Shown here piece by piece: positions 17,043 through 27,023 of a stretch of 64,000 nt of DNA; position 1 is the stretch's first letter; every line of letters begins with the position of its first letter. The notes beneath the pieces are model-generated. The model saw only the letters and a program-made list of their open reading frames with translations, did no database searches and had not been told where the DNA came from. The stretch is from Rhodovastum sp963709085 (GTDB lineage: Bacteria; Pseudomonadota; Alphaproteobacteria; Acetobacterales; Acetobacteraceae), in NCBI GenBank assembly GCA_963709085.1, contig CAVPVB010000007.1:1302001-1366000 (forward strand), written 5' to 3'. Both the position numbers and the translations under genes were made by a program.

Positions 17043-18152
17043 TCATGTGAAATCCCACTTCGTCAGATTGGTGACATTGGCAAAGGTGATCTGTGTGTTG
17101 TCGGAAAGCCTGATCGTCGTTGCCCCATCTGAAACCCGCTCGTGGCTGAGCGCATTTTGAACCTCGTCGCGACCATAGCCGATGAGTTTTACCTTGTCGC
17201 CGTCTATGAAGTCGGTGATGATTGCCTTGGCCGCCGCGCCGCGCACGAACTCGAATACTTCTTGGTGGCCAGCACTCGTCAGGGTGTCGAACCCGCTTCC
17301 GGCAACAAGCGTGTCGTTCCCGAACCCGCCGACCACCAAGTCATTGCCCGACCCAGCCACGAGCATATTGTGGCTGCCTTGGCCGAAGATGGTCGTTGCT
17401 CCGCTGCCGCCGACAATTGAGTTGTAACCATCGGTTCCACCCCGGAAGTACCCACCAGCAATGGCCGACACCGTTACGGGTCCGTCGCCGCCCAGGACGG
17501 TCGCCACTCCACCATCGCCAATGAAGGTAATGTTTGCGTGTCCCGACCTGCCATCGACCAACACGGGATTGTTGTTCCCAACAGCGGTAATCGTGACGCG
17601 GCCGGCGAGCGCGTCGATCGTATCAACCCCCTGAGAAAACACGTCGTTTCGCCCTGAAGCCAGCGTAATGAGGTTGTGTCCCGTTCCGGCTGAGATGGTA
17701 TTATGGCCCCTGTCGATCCAGATGGTGTCGTTGCCGGCGCCGGTGTTGATATCCCATGAGCCGTCGCCTGTTTTGACGATGTGGTCGTTGCCATCCCCCG
17801 CTACAATCGTCCCGGAGCCGCCGTCGGTCAGGAAAGTAAAGTCGCCGGAGCCGGCCAGCACAGACTCGTGAGCCCCGCCGCCGCCATATACTGTCGGGTC
17901 TGTGGCAATGACAACGGCCTCCGCCTGCCGCGGCAAGAACACCGTTCCTGTCGTCGTAATGACAGCCTCAATATTTTGCGGCGAGCGTTCCGGAGACGTG
18001 CCGCCTCCGTAATTTGTCGGCTTCAATCTACCGTTGTCGACTGATTCTGAGATGGAGTTGGCCAAATTCTGTGCGAGGGCCAAATGTTCGCCGGACTGAA
18101 ACTGCAGCGTGACCGTTGCGTTATTCACGCTCGACACTGTTACTTCTGGCAT
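17043..18152 (-). CDS. RTX-like repeat protein, probably secreted by a type I system
   Basis: 369-residue Gly/Asp/Asn-rich protein. It starts MPEVTVSSVNNATVTLQF and has many beta-roll-like turns such as GTIVAGDGNDHIVKTGDG, GAGNDTIWIDRG, GSGNDLVVGGFGNDTLVAGSG, which resemble calcium-binding RTX nonapeptides but with a less regular spacing. No signal peptide; the C-terminus (hydrophobic, Asp/Thr rich) could hold a type I secretion signal. Similar proteins are common in Acetobacteraceae. The function cannot be told; adhesion or biofilm is a guess. The reading frame is intact and bordered upstream by 770 bp of AT-rich DNA. Confidence 0.75.
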   Translation of the reverse strand: MPEVTVSSVNNATVTLQFQSGEHLALAQNLANSISESVDNGRLKPTNYGGGTSPERSPQNIEAVITTTGTVFLPRQAEAVVIATDPTVYGGGGAHESVLAGSGDFTFLTDGGSGTIVAGDGNDHIVKTGDGSWDINTGAGNDTIWIDRGHNTISAGTGHNLITLASGRNDVFSQGVDTIDALAGRVTITAVGNNNPVLVDGRSGHANITFIGDGGVATVLGGDGPVTVSAIAGGYFRGGTDGYNSIVGGSGATTIFGQGSHNMLVAGSGNDLVVGGFGNDTLVAGSGFDTLTSAGHQEVFEFVRGAAAKAIITDFIDGDKVKLIGYGRDEVQNALSHERVSDGATTIRLSDNTQITFANVTNLTKWDFT

Positions 18153-18921
18153 CGAGAAGTCTCCGTCGCTCTATTGCGTTGGTGGATGAGGCATTTTGCC
18201 CCAAACGGAAGATATTCGTGCCTGCATTTCCAGCGACTTAGGCACAAGTTCGGCGTTTGCATAGTTTCTGTAGATGGGCCGATTAATCTATTATGAGGCG
18301 AGTGATATAACGAATTACGAGACCGTAAACAAAATTGGATCAGCCAATACGGTTTAATTCGATGACTTGTCATATATATTTGAAATCATTACTTTGAAGC
18401 TTTCATTATAAATACGTTACATTTTTTGTAAAATGCGTATTATCGTGGCCAAACAGGGCCATTTTCACAAGCCAAGGTTGCTGCATTGCTCATTGAAGCA
18501 GCTTAAGGTTGTAGAATCATCCGCGCAACGGAAACGCGTCCCCTACGAGCCCGCTTTTGTCACACGTTTTTGTGATCGGAGGCGAAGCCCCGGTATTTGC
18601 CAGCGGATCTCAATCTCTATCTGAAAGCGCTCGCTTTTCTTTCAAAGACTTACAGGCCGTGCGGTATAGCCAATCTTTGAAAACTATTGCTAAATTTCTA
18701 GACAATTCTGCTACTTATAGCTTATCGTTTGCTAAGTATCTGATTACATTGCCTCCGCTTTTGGACAGACACTCGGCGCGCGTAGCGTGGCCAAGCGAAG
18801 CGCTATCCACCCATGCAAGCCTCTGCCTGCGCGGCATTCGGGATCAGCCACGATCTGAAAAATGGCTATCCGATAATGCGTGGTGATTGCACTTCGGCGC
18901 GTTGGTTGGGTGGCGCTACGC
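18153..18921. other. AT-rich intergenic region
   Basis: No convincing gene. Base composition is far more AT-rich than the surroundings, so it looks acquired or regulatory. It should contain the promoter of the RTX-like gene. An imperfect 29-bp palindrome lies at 18412-18440. A weak plus-strand open frame of 109 codons at 18557-18886 has no recognisable motif or ribosome binding site. Confidence 0.5.
18412..18440. promoter_or_regulatory. Imperfect palindrome, possible operator
   Basis: Two nested inverted repeats, ATACG-TTACA and TGTAA-CGTAT (18412-18421 and 18427-18440), centred on a T-run in the AT-rich spacer upstream of the RTX-like gene. Its distance of about 260 bp from the start codon makes a role uncertain. 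Confidence 0.3.
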
Positions 18922-19726
18922 GTGCGCCGGGAGACCGGCAAGGAGTAGGAGGTGAGAGTCCTCTACGATGAAGGAATAGCGGTCCACATCGGCCCCGAGC
19001 CGTGCGTCGTTGTCCGCGAGGGCAGGGGCGAAGCGTCGGCAGGGGATCGCATAGGCCAGCCATTGAGCCGCGAAAGCCTATCACCCCGAGAGCCGACGGC
19101 GTGCGAAGCCCGGAAGGCAACACGGAGGGGCGCGACATCGCGAGCACCTTTCCACTCGGCGCGGTCAGAGACCCTGGCATGTGCGGACGCTCCTTGTACG
19201 GGAACCGGGAGGTCTCACGTCCGGCCATGGGCGCCTGTTGCCTATGGTCCGCATCGGGAAGGCGAGGAGCCGTAGCCGGTGATGCACGGAGGTGAGAAGT
19301 CAGACTCCGCCATAGTAGCGATGAAGCCGGCGAACAAAGCGGTGCGATCCGCGGCGGAGTTGGTGGAGCGAAGGGCGGGGACCGAGGGGAACGCGGGCCA
19401 GCAAAGCACGCTCCGGGCGCAGAACCGGGCAGGTGTGACACAGGCGCTGGAGCGCGTACGGGAAGCTGCAAGGCAAAGGAAGAAGGAACGGTTCACCACG
19501 TTGCTGCATCACGTCAGCGTCGATACGCTGCGTGAGGCGTTTTACGCACTCCAGCGTAACGCGGCTCCCGGTGTGGACGGCCTGACGTGGGACGCCTACG
19601 CGGCGGCCCTCGAGCCCAGGCTCGAAGACCTGCACGGACGCGTTCAGCGGGGAGCGTATCGACCGCAACCGTCACGCCGGACGTATATACCGAAGGCAGA
19701 CGGCCGTCTGCGGCCGCTGGCGATCG
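18922..19726 (+). mobile_element. Group II intron, 5' part
   Basis: The interval starts with GTGCG, the usual group II 5' splice-site sequence (18922-18926), followed by about 400 bases of the structured RNA domains I-IV and the start of the intron-encoded reverse transcriptase. The intron is interrupted after 19726 by a serine-recombinase transposon and resumes at 29564. Domains V/VI and the 3' end are not found in the window. Confidence 0.8.
19321..19726 (+). pseudogene. ltrA: Group II intron reverse transcriptase, N-terminal part
   Basis: Begins MKPANKAVRSAAELVERRAG, continues with KERFTTLLHHVSVDTLREAF and NAAPGVDGLTWDAYAA (RT domain 0/1), and ends at YIPKADGRLRPLAI, where the frame is cut. 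The next residues expected in this family, AALEDKIVQRA, are found 9.8 kb away at 29564 onward. Joining the two segments at the shared TCG restores PLAI-AALEDK. Not functional. Confidence 0.85.
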
Positions 19727-19765
19727 GCACATACCCAGCGAACTGCACTTCCTGCCAAACAACCT

Positions 19766-20035
19766 TTGGGGTCGGCGGAAGTGGTTCATCCCTTTCATCC
19801 TTTGCGTGGGCAGCGGTTCGCTGTCCTGAAGGTTCGAACCGTCTCGGGCGTCGAGACATTGAGCCTGCGCCATCCCGAGCTTGGCTCGTTCGCGATGCCG
19901 CGCGAGTGGACCGACTGGGCCCCGCCGGGCACGCAAGCTTCTGTCGCGGAACCAGGGCTGCTGGTCGATGCCTTTGGCTTGCTCGCACTCGCTGAGTTGA
20001 TCGCTGCGATCGATCGCGCCCCAGTTAGGGGTTGA
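19766..20035 (+). CDS. DUF5372-like small protein
   Basis: 89-residue protein containing VHPFHPLRGQRFAVLKVRTVSG and a C-terminal LLVDAFGLLALAELIAAID. I recognise the pattern as the small DUF5372-type protein often found beside recombinase genes of this kind. No catalytic motif is evident. It is the first gene of serine-recombinase transposon 1, about 40 bp from its left junction. The start could be the GTG at 19781. The function is unknown. Confidence 0.65.
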   Translation: MGSAEVVHPFHPLRGQRFAVLKVRTVSGVETLSLRHPELGSFAMPREWTDWAPPGTQASVAEPGLLVDAFGLLALAELIAAIDRAPVRG

Positions 20036-20532
20036 CTTATGAATTGGGGCTTGATTCGCTCGAACCGACTCGGGAATCGGTCCGATGCATTTTCTGGATC
20101 TTCCAGTATCTGTCCGGCATGGGCGCCGTCGCCAAGTGGCCGGCGATTTGCCGACGATCGAAGAAATCCTACGCATTACTTTGATCGGGACCTCCGGGCG
20201 CGACAGACGGCTGAGTGGCGACTGCCGCAAGCGAGCTGGACGTGCTCAAGGGCGCAACCTGTCCATCAGCCTGCCTGGGAAACGCTCCCGAAAAGACGAC
20301 GCACTCAATGCCAAATTTCCGCGGATTGCCCAAATGATCAGCCGATCCAGCGGGCTGCCCAGCGTGCCAGGCGAGAACCATACGAGCAGTGCGGCAATAA
20401 TGCGGCCGCCTGGCGAGTTCGAGTAGCGCGCCATGGACCCGGCCCTCACCGGATTCGACATTTCCGAGGCGGGCGCCATCATCGCCAACATGGTCATTTG
20501 CTACCTCGATGCGGGAGGCACGCCGCCCAGAC
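20036..20532. other. Transposon 1 interior without a clear gene
   Basis: Between the DUF5372-like gene and the IS21 element there is an open frame at 20085-20426 (113 codons) and another at 20433 onward (starting MDPALTGFDISEAGAII), the latter running to the IS21 insertion point just before the recombinase start. In the sister transposons a small accessory frame lies at this place, so the second may be its equivalent. I do not recognise either. Confidence 0.35.
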
Positions 20533-20550
20533 TGCGGATTCCAACGCAAG

Positions 20551-20643
20551 GCGGCCAGGTATTCCGATTTCATCGCGGCCACCATTCCGACCTGATCGCG
20601 GCCACCGTTCCGATTTGATCGCGGCCACCATTCCAATCTGATC
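20551..20643 (+). repeat. Tandem 23-bp transposase-binding repeats, left end of IS21 A
   Basis: Four consecutive units of the type GCGGCCACCATTCCGATTTG + ATC: 20551-20574 (one base longer), 20575-20597, 20598-20620, 20621-20643. Inverted units occur at the other end (about 23461-23537). Multiple terminal repeats are the presumed IstA binding sites. Confidence 0.85.
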
Positions 20644-20741
20644 CCGGCCACCCCTGAGGGGGCATCCGGGGGAGGAGATCGTCTCGCAGGCCAGTGTGCA
20701 CCTGGCATCCAATCCACCATCGCAACCGATGGAGGGATGGG

Positions 20742-22283
20742 ATGCCGACGGAGAGACTGACCATGCGGCGGATACGCCAGGTTCTGCAGCTGCATTTCGG
20801 GGATCATGCGAGCGCGCGCGTGATTGCTCGGGAGGTCGGCGTCGGCCGCACCACGGTGCAGGACTATCTGAGCCGGGCGGGTGCGGCCGGGCTTGGCTGG
20901 CCGCTGCCGGCGGATCTGACGGACGAGGCGCTGGAGCAGCTGCTGTTCCCGGCGCCAAGTTCCAAGCCGGGCGCCCGGCGCTATCCCGAACCCGACTGGG
21001 CGGCACTGGTGCGGGAGATGAAGCGCCCCGGCGTCAGCCTGTTGATTTTGTGGGAGGAATACGACGCGGCCCATCCGCAGGGCTACGGCTACAGCCGGTT
21101 TTGCGAGCTGTACCGGGAGTTCGAACGCCGGCTGTCGCCGACCATGCGCCAGACCCACGTTGCCGGGCACAAGGCGTTCGTCGATTACTCCGGCAAGAAG
21201 GTGCCGATCACCGACCCGCTCACCGGCGAAGTGCGCATGGCGGAGATCTTCGTCGGCGTGCTGGGGGCGTCGAACCTTACGTACGCCGAGGCGACCTGGA
21301 CACAGAGCCTGCCGGACTGGATCGGCGCGCACGTGCGGATGTTCCGGTTCTGGGGCGCGGCGCCGCGGCTGCTGGTCCCGGATAATCTCCGCAGCGGCGT
21401 CAACAAGGCCTCGTTCTACGATCCCGAGATAAACCGCACCTACGGCAAGCTGGCAACGCACTACCACGTCGGCATTCTCCCAACGCGTCCGAGAAAGCCA
21501 AAAGACAAGGCTGCTGTTGAAGCGGGCGTGCGTTTCGCTCAGTACTATATTCTCGGACGTCTGCGGAACGTCACGTTTTTCTCTTTGGCCGAATGCAACG
21601 CCGCAATCGCTGCAGCCGTCGAGCGGATGAACGACCGCGAGATGCGCCGCCTGGGCGCGAGCCGCCGCCAGCTGTTCGACACGATCGAGCGGCCCTTCAT
21701 GCAGCCATTGCCTGATGAAAACTACGAGTATGCCGAATGGCATCTCGCCCGCGTCGGCATCGACTACCACGTCGAGGTGGCCGGGTTCTTCTACTCGGTG
21801 CCGCATGCGCTGATCCGCGAGCAGGTCGACACCCGCGCCACTGCCCGCACCATCGAGGTGTTCCACCGCGGCAAGCGCGTCGCCGCCCATGCACGCCGCT
21901 ACGGCGGGCCGCGGCACGGTACCCTGCCCGAGCACATGCCAAGCGCGCACCGGCGCTACGCGGAATGGACACCGGAGCGCTTCCAGCGCCAGGCGCGCGA
22001 GATCGGCCCCAACACCGAAGCGCTGATCCTGGCCGTGCTGGCCCGCCGGCCGCATCCGGAGCAGGGGTTTCGTACCTGCCTTGGTGTGCTGCGGCTGTTC
22101 CGCGGCATCGAGGCGGCCCGCGCCGAGGCGGTCAGCCTGCGCGCCATCGAGATCGGGGTGCTGTCCTACGCCTCCGTCGCCTCGATCTTCAAACACCGGC
22201 TCGACCAGAAGGCGTCGCCGCAAACCGCGGACGGCACGCCCCTGCTGCACGCCAACATCCGCGGCTCCGGCTACTTCCATTGA
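20742..22283 (+). CDS. istA: IS21 transposase IstA
   Basis: 513-residue DDE transposase. It has an N-terminal helix-turn-helix (MRRIRQVLQLHFGDHASAR, VGVGRTTVQDYL), and the catalytic residues Asp (AFVDYSGKK), Asp (LLVPDNLRSGV) and Glu (KAAVEAGVR). The C-terminal beta-barrel domain includes YSVPHALIREQVDTRAT. I chose ATG 20742 (MPTERLTMRRI); an earlier in-frame ATG at 20694 lies too close to the terminal repeats. istB follows 14 bp later. Intact, so the element may still be active. Confidence 0.93.
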   Translation: MPTERLTMRRIRQVLQLHFGDHASARVIAREVGVGRTTVQDYLSRAGAAGLGWPLPADLTDEALEQLLFPAPSSKPGARRYPEPDWAALVREMKRPGVSLLILWEEYDAAHPQGYGYSRFCELYREFERRLSPTMRQTHVAGHKAFVDYSGKKVPITDPLTGEVRMAEIFVGVLGASNLTYAEATWTQSLPDWIGAHVRMFRFWGAAPRLLVPDNLRSGVNKASFYDPEINRTYGKLATHYHVGILPTRPRKPKDKAAVEAGVRFAQYYILGRLRNVTFFSLAECNAAIAAAVERMNDREMRRLGASRRQLFDTIERPFMQPLPDENYEYAEWHLARVGIDYHVEVAGFFYSVPHALIREQVDTRATARTIEVFHRGKRVAAHARRYGGPRHGTLPEHMPSAHRRYAEWTPERFQRQAREIGPNTEALILAVLARRPHPEQGFRTCLGVLRLFRGIEAARAEAVSLRAIEIGVLSYASVASIFKHRLDQKASPQTADGTPLLHANIRGSGYFH

Positions 22284-22297
22284 GGAGAATAAAGACC

Positions 22298-23029
22298 TTG
22301 CTGAAGCATCCAACACTGGATCGACTACGCGAGCTTGGGCTGGAGGGCATGGCCAAAGCTTTCGAGGAACTGGCGGCTAATCCCGAGAGCCGCGCCCTTG
22401 AACACGCCGAGTGGCTCGGCCTGCTGGTCGAGCGCGAAGCCACGCTGCGGCAACAGAAACGCTTCGAGGCGCGCGCGCGCACCGCCAAGCTGCGGCACGC
22501 CGCCACCGTCGAGGACGTCGACTTCCGCACGCCGCGGGGGCTCGACCGAACGCTGTTCCTGCGCCTGGCCAACTGCGACTGGATCCGCGAGCACCGGCAC
22601 TGCCTGATCACCGGCAAATGCGGAACCGGAAAGTCGTGGCTCGCCTGCGCGCTCGGCGACAAGGCATGCCGCGATAACCTGTCGGTCCTCTACCAGCGCT
22701 GCCCGCGCCTGTTTGCAGCACTGGCCCTGGCGCGCGGTGACGGCCGCTACGCCAGGCTCATGCGGCAACTCGCCAAGGTCGATCTGCTGATCCTGGACGA
22801 CTGGGGACCGGAACCGCTGACCGCCGAGCAGCGCCGTGACCTGCTGGAGATCGTCGAGGACCGCTACAACGCACGCTCGCTGATCATCACCAGCCAGGTG
22901 CCGGTCGACCACTGGTACGAGATCGTCGGCAATCCCACCCTCGCCGACGCCATCCTCGACCGTGTCGTCCACAACGCCCACCGCATCGACCTCAAAGGGG
23001 AGAGCCGGCGCAAGCCGGCGGCTGCCTGA
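22298..23029 (+). CDS. istB: IS21 helper ATPase IstB
   Basis: 243-residue AAA+ ATPase that regulates IstA and target choice. Walker A is GKCGTGKS and Walker B LLILDDWG; the C-terminal HRIDLKGESRRK is also typical. The TTG at 22298 is preferred as start because it follows GAGGAG with good spacing and gives LLKHPTLDRLRELGL, the conserved N-terminus; the first ATG (22349) would cut this. Its stop overlaps the start of the third gene. Confidence 0.92.
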   Translation: MLKHPTLDRLRELGLEGMAKAFEELAANPESRALEHAEWLGLLVEREATLRQQKRFEARARTAKLRHAATVEDVDFRTPRGLDRTLFLRLANCDWIREHRHCLITGKCGTGKSWLACALGDKACRDNLSVLYQRCPRLFAALALARGDGRYARLMRQLAKVDLLILDDWGPEPLTAEQRRDLLEIVEDRYNARSLIITSQVPVDHWYEIVGNPTLADAILDRVVHNAHRIDLKGESRRKPAAA

Positions 23030-23334
23030 TGGACGCGCCCGAAATGCCGGCCGAGATGTCCGCCGGCTGTGCCGACCCGCCGGCGCCGGAGCAGCCACCA
23101 ACGCGCCGACCAACCGACCCGCGGATCAAGTCCGCCAGCCGCAGCCGTCCCCAGCGCTGGCGTAACGCGGTCGCCGAGTTGCTCGCACTACAAACCGAGT
23201 ATGCCAAGTGGCTCGCCGCGCTCCCCGACAGTCTGAGCGACAGCCCAACTGCCGAGGCGCTGGAGGCGATCGTCGATCTAGACCTCACGGAACTTGCCGA
23301 CATTGAGCCACCACGTGGCTATGGACGCGACTAA
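23029..23334 (+). CDS. Small third gene of IS21 element A
   Basis: 101-residue protein, overlapping the istB stop (TGATG). The N-terminal half is Pro-rich, the C-terminal half helical and conserved in character (RWRNAVAELLALQTEYAKWL, then LTELADIEPPRGYGRD). Similar short frames follow istB in other alphaproteobacterial IS21 elements as far as I recall. No motif suggests a function. Confidence 0.6.
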   Translation: MDAPEMPAEMSAGCADPPAPEQPPTRRPTDPRIKSASRSRPQRWRNAVAELLALQTEYAKWLAALPDSLSDSPTAEALEAIVDLDLTELADIEPPRGYGRD

Positions 23335-24980
23335 ACTGCCATAGAGGGATCTCATCTGCGGAGGTCTTCAAGCAGCATTGACGCAAGCAGCGCCCTGACG
23401 CTTGACCCGGACCGCCCCCCTATGACATGACCAAAACCGACCTTCGAGACGATGCCAGCCTGGCCGCCATGAGATTGGAACGGTGGCCGCCATCAAATTG
23501 GAATGGTGGCCGCGATGCGATTGGAATAGGTGGCCGCCTTCGTCGGAATCCGCACCCAGACCGGAGAAGGCAGCAGATGACCCCATCGCACAAGGTCACG
23601 GCGCACCACTTGGCGCGGCCGGCCTGCATCTACATCCGCCAATCGACGGTGACGCAGGTTCGCCACAACCAGGAGAGCACGGACAGGCAATACAACCTGA
23701 CGAGCAAGGCTCGGTCGCTGGGTTGGAGCCAGGAACGGATTCGGGTTCTCGACCGCGATCTCGGCCAGTCCGGCGCCGCCGCAGGCACCCGCGCCGACTT
23801 CCGGTCGCTGGTCAGCGACGTCGCCATGGGCCAGGTTGGGGCGATCTTCTGCCTGGAGGCTTCGCGGCTGGCGCGCTCGAACCAGGACTGGCACCGCCTG
23901 CTCGAACTGTGCGCCATCACCAGAACGCTTGTGATCGACGAAGATGGCATCTACGATCCTGCCGACTTCAACGATGGCCTCGTACTCGGCATGAAAGGCA
24001 CCTTCGCCCAGGCGGAGGTGCACATTATCCGCGCGCGCCTCCACGGCGGCAAGCTCAACAAGGCGTCCAGGGGCGATCTGCGGTTTGCCCTGCCGGTCGG
24101 GCTCGTCTTCGACGGCGAGAAGATCGTGCGCGATCCTGACCAGGAAGTGCAGGGTGCGGTTCGCACGGTGTTTGAGCTGTTCCGGCAGGAGGGAACAGCC
24201 TACCGCGTCGTCCGCCGCTTCCACGAGCTGGGACTACGCTTCCCGCGCCGTTCCTATGGCGGCGCATGGAATGGCAAGCTGCTGTGGGGACGGCTGACCC
24301 ATTCGCGCGTGCTCGGCATCCTGGCCAATCCTTGTTATGCCGGCGCTTACGTCTTCGGCCGCCACCAATCCGCCAAGCAGGTCAGGCCGTCCGGCGAGGT
24401 GGTCACCTGCTCGCGCCTGGTGCCCGAGGCGGCCTGGCGGGTCATGAATTCGAGATCACCACGAAGGCTATATCGACTGGGACCAGTTCGTCGCCAACCG
24501 CCACCGTCTTGCTGCCAACCGCACCAATGACGAGGTACTCGCCGGGCCGGCCCGCGAGGGGCTTTGCCTGCTGCAGGGCCTGCTGCTGTGCGGCACCTGC
24601 GGGCGGCGCCTGGGCGTGCGCTACACCGGCAATGACGGCGTCTATCCGATATACCAGTGTCACTGGAAGCACCGCGAGGCACTGTCACCGCGCGCCTGCC
24701 TGACTGTTCCGGCCGCGTCGCTCGATCTGGCCATTACGGAACGGTTGGTAAGTGCCGTCACCCCCGTAACTATCGAACTTGCTGTCTCTGCACTTACAAG
24801 TCTGGAGCAGAGGGATCACGAGATCGGTGCTCAGTGGCGGATGCGAATCGAACGGGCCAGGTACGAAGTCGGTCTGGCAGAAAGACGTTACGAAGCGGTC
24901 GATCCCGCCAATCGCCTGATCGCGGCGACGCTGGAACAGCGCTGGAATGACGCCATGCAGCGCCTGAACGATCTCGAGGC

Positions 24981-25202
24981 CTTACCTTTACCCGCATCTA
25001 GAAAGATGCAATTTTATCATTATGTTAGCCTAGCCATCTGTGCGCCGTAGCTGAGGGAAGCCCCTTGGAACGCAGGTGCAGCATACGCCCGCTTTCGCAA
25101 CGGGCATTTGGAAAATCTGCCATTTTCGGCGCTCGGCTGCGGATCGACATGATGTCGTTCTATAGTAGCGCAGGGCTTTGCCACGATGCGGGTAAAGGTA
25201 AG
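24981..25202 (+). mobile_element. 222-bp non-autonomous element, copy 2
   Basis: Same sequence and orientation as copy 1. Flanked by the 10-bp duplication ATCTCGAGGC (24971-24980 and 25203-25212). Inserted in the coiled-coil region of serine recombinase 1; removing the element and one duplication restores NDLEAELAAFERQ. Confidence 0.95.
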
Positions 25203-25624
25203 ATCTCGAGGCCGAACTGGCGGCGTTCGAGCGACAGACCATGCGCGCGGTAACGGCCGAGCAGAAACGGCAGATCCTTGAGGTCGCCAGCAACTTCCAT
25301 CGGTTGTGGACGTCGCCGACGACGCCGCATCACGAACGCAAGCGAATCCTGCGGCTGCTGGTCAAGGACATTACCGTAACCAAGGGGCCGGAAGCCAAGA
25401 CGGTACGCTTACATATCCGTTGGCAAGGGGGCGCCACAGAGACGCTGGAACTCCAGCTGCCGCCGAGCCGGGCCGAGGCGGTCCGCTATCCCGAAGCCTT
25501 CGTGGCACGCATCCGTGAGTTAGCAGTCGCGCATCACGACGATGATATCGTGTCCCAGCTGAACGCGGAGGGTCACCACAGTTCGACTGGCAAGCCATTC
25601 ACGCCGGCCATGGTGAAATGGCTA

Positions 25625-26861
25625 CTGCCCGGCGTCCTTGACTCTGCGGTGGATGTCTAACTCGATCGTTCCGCATAGGACCAGCGGAGACGATTTGTGG
25701 CTGCCAAAGAGATCGCGGTAAAAAAATACGTGGTGAAGCTCAGCGATGAGGAGCGGGGCCGGCTGACCGCGCTGATCACCAAGGGCAAACACCCGGCGCG
25801 GCAGCAGCTGAAAGCGCGCATTCTGCTGAAGGCGGATGCGTCGGACGCCGGCGAAGCCTGGAGTGACAGCCAAATTGCCGCAGCCCTGGAGACCAGCGTC
25901 GACACAGTTGCTCGGGCGCGCCAGCGGCTGGTGGAAGAGGGCGTCGATGCTGTGCTGACCTGCAAGCATTCGCCAGCCTCCGCCAGAAAACGCATCTTTG
26001 ATGGAGAAGCCGAGGCGAAGCTGGTTGCCCTGGCCTGTTCGGCGCCCCCAGCGGGACGCGCGAAATGGACGCTACGGCTTCTGGAAGAGACCGTCGTGGA
26101 GCTGAACATCGTTGAGCGGGCCAGCGACAACACGATCGGGCGGACGCTAAAAAAAACACGCTCAAGCCCCACCTGCGACAGCAATGGGTCATCCCGCCGG
26201 ACGCCAACGCCGCCTTCGTAGCCAGCATGGAGGATGTGCTGGAAGTTTATCAAAGGCCGCACAACCCAACCCGCCCCGTGGTCTGCCTGGACGAGACCGC
26301 AAAGCAGTTGATTTCCGAAACGCGTGTGCCGATCGCGGCGAAGCCAGGGCAGGTTGCCCGCTACGACTACGAGTATGAACGCAACGGCACCGCCAACCTG
26401 TTCATGATGTTCGCACCGCTGGAAGGCTGGCGGCACGTCAAGGTGACCGATCGCCACGCCGCCGTGGATTATGCGCAGGTCCTCAAGGAATTGTCCGACA
26501 CGCACTTTCCTCACGCCGAGAAGATCGTCCTCGTGCAGGACAACCTCAACACCCACAAGGCGGCGTCGCTCTACGAAGCCTTTCCGGCCGCCGAGGCGCG
26601 TCGGCTCGTCGAGCGCTTCGAATGGCACTACACCCCCAAGCACGGCAGCTGGCTGGACATGGCCGAGTCCGAACTCGGCGTCCTGGCGTCGCAGTGTCTC
26701 GATCGCCGCATCCCCGACAAGCAGACCCTGATGGACGAAGTCGCCGCCTGGCAGGCCCGCCGCAACCGACACCACACCAAAGCCGATTGGCAATTCACCA
26801 CGGCCGATGCCCGGGTGAAACTGAAGAGGCTCTACCCAGCATTATGAGCGACGCAGGGCAC
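25625..26861 (+). mobile_element. IS630-family element (copy A)
   Basis: 1237 bp, flanked by TA (25623-25624 and 26862-26863), the family's target. Ends are imperfect inverted repeats (CTGCCCGGCGTC at the left, complement reads GTGCCCTGCGTC at the right, 10 of 12 matching). Taking it out joins MVKWL to RYKHRIPAP in serine recombinase 1. Confidence 0.88.
25697..26847 (+). CDS. IS630-family transposase, probably made by -1 frameshifting
   Basis: Two overlapping frames. The first (from 25697, KYVVKLSDEERGRL) holds the helix-turn-helix domains; the second carries the DDE domain with Asp in VVCLDETAKQL, Asp in IVLVQDNLNTH and Glu in SWLDMAESELGVL and ends at 26847. They join at a run of eight A residues (26149-26156) where the in-frame codons CTA AAA AAA form a perfect A-AAA-AAA slippery heptamer; a -1 slip gives LKKNTLKPHLRQQW in frame with the DDE part. 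This is more likely a programmed frameshift than decay. Confidence 0.82.
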
Positions 26862-27023
26862 TACGCTACAAGCACCGGATTCCGGCGCCCTGCCCCCCCG
26901 AGCATACCTTCACCGTCAAGCAGGTCCTTCAGAAGTACGGCGTCAGCCTGTGGATCCTTTGGTCATGATGCCTCTCCAAAGCAGATGCAGGTCGTATATG
27001 GGCCATCCTGACGGGACTCATCA

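Larger units (their letters stand above)
20533..23554 (+). mobile_element. IS21-family element (copy A), complete
   Basis: Starts with TGCGGATTCC and ends with its complement, flanked by the 7-bp direct repeat CCCAGAC (20526-20532 and 23555-23561). Both ends carry several copies of a 23-bp motif, as is typical for IS21. It contains istA, istB and a third small gene, all intact. It was inserted 15 bp upstream of the recombinase gene of transposon 1. Confidence 0.92.

Noticed and set aside
18557..18886. 109-codon plus-strand frame in the AT-rich spacer
   Set aside because: No ribosome binding site, no family motif, and it runs into the sequence before the group II intron.
20551..20643. Regular 23-bp repeats as a possible CRISPR array
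   Set aside because: Units are contiguous without spacers and recur inverted at the other end of the IS21 element, so they are transposase-binding repeats.
20169..22316. 715-codon minus-strand open frame over IS21 copy A
   Set aside because: It crosses the IS21 left end and runs antisense to istA, which has all DDE residues.
26130..26230. IS630 copy A as a pseudogene
   Set aside because: The break coincides with a perfect in-frame slippery heptamer and the element has good ends, so programmed frameshifting is the simpler reading.
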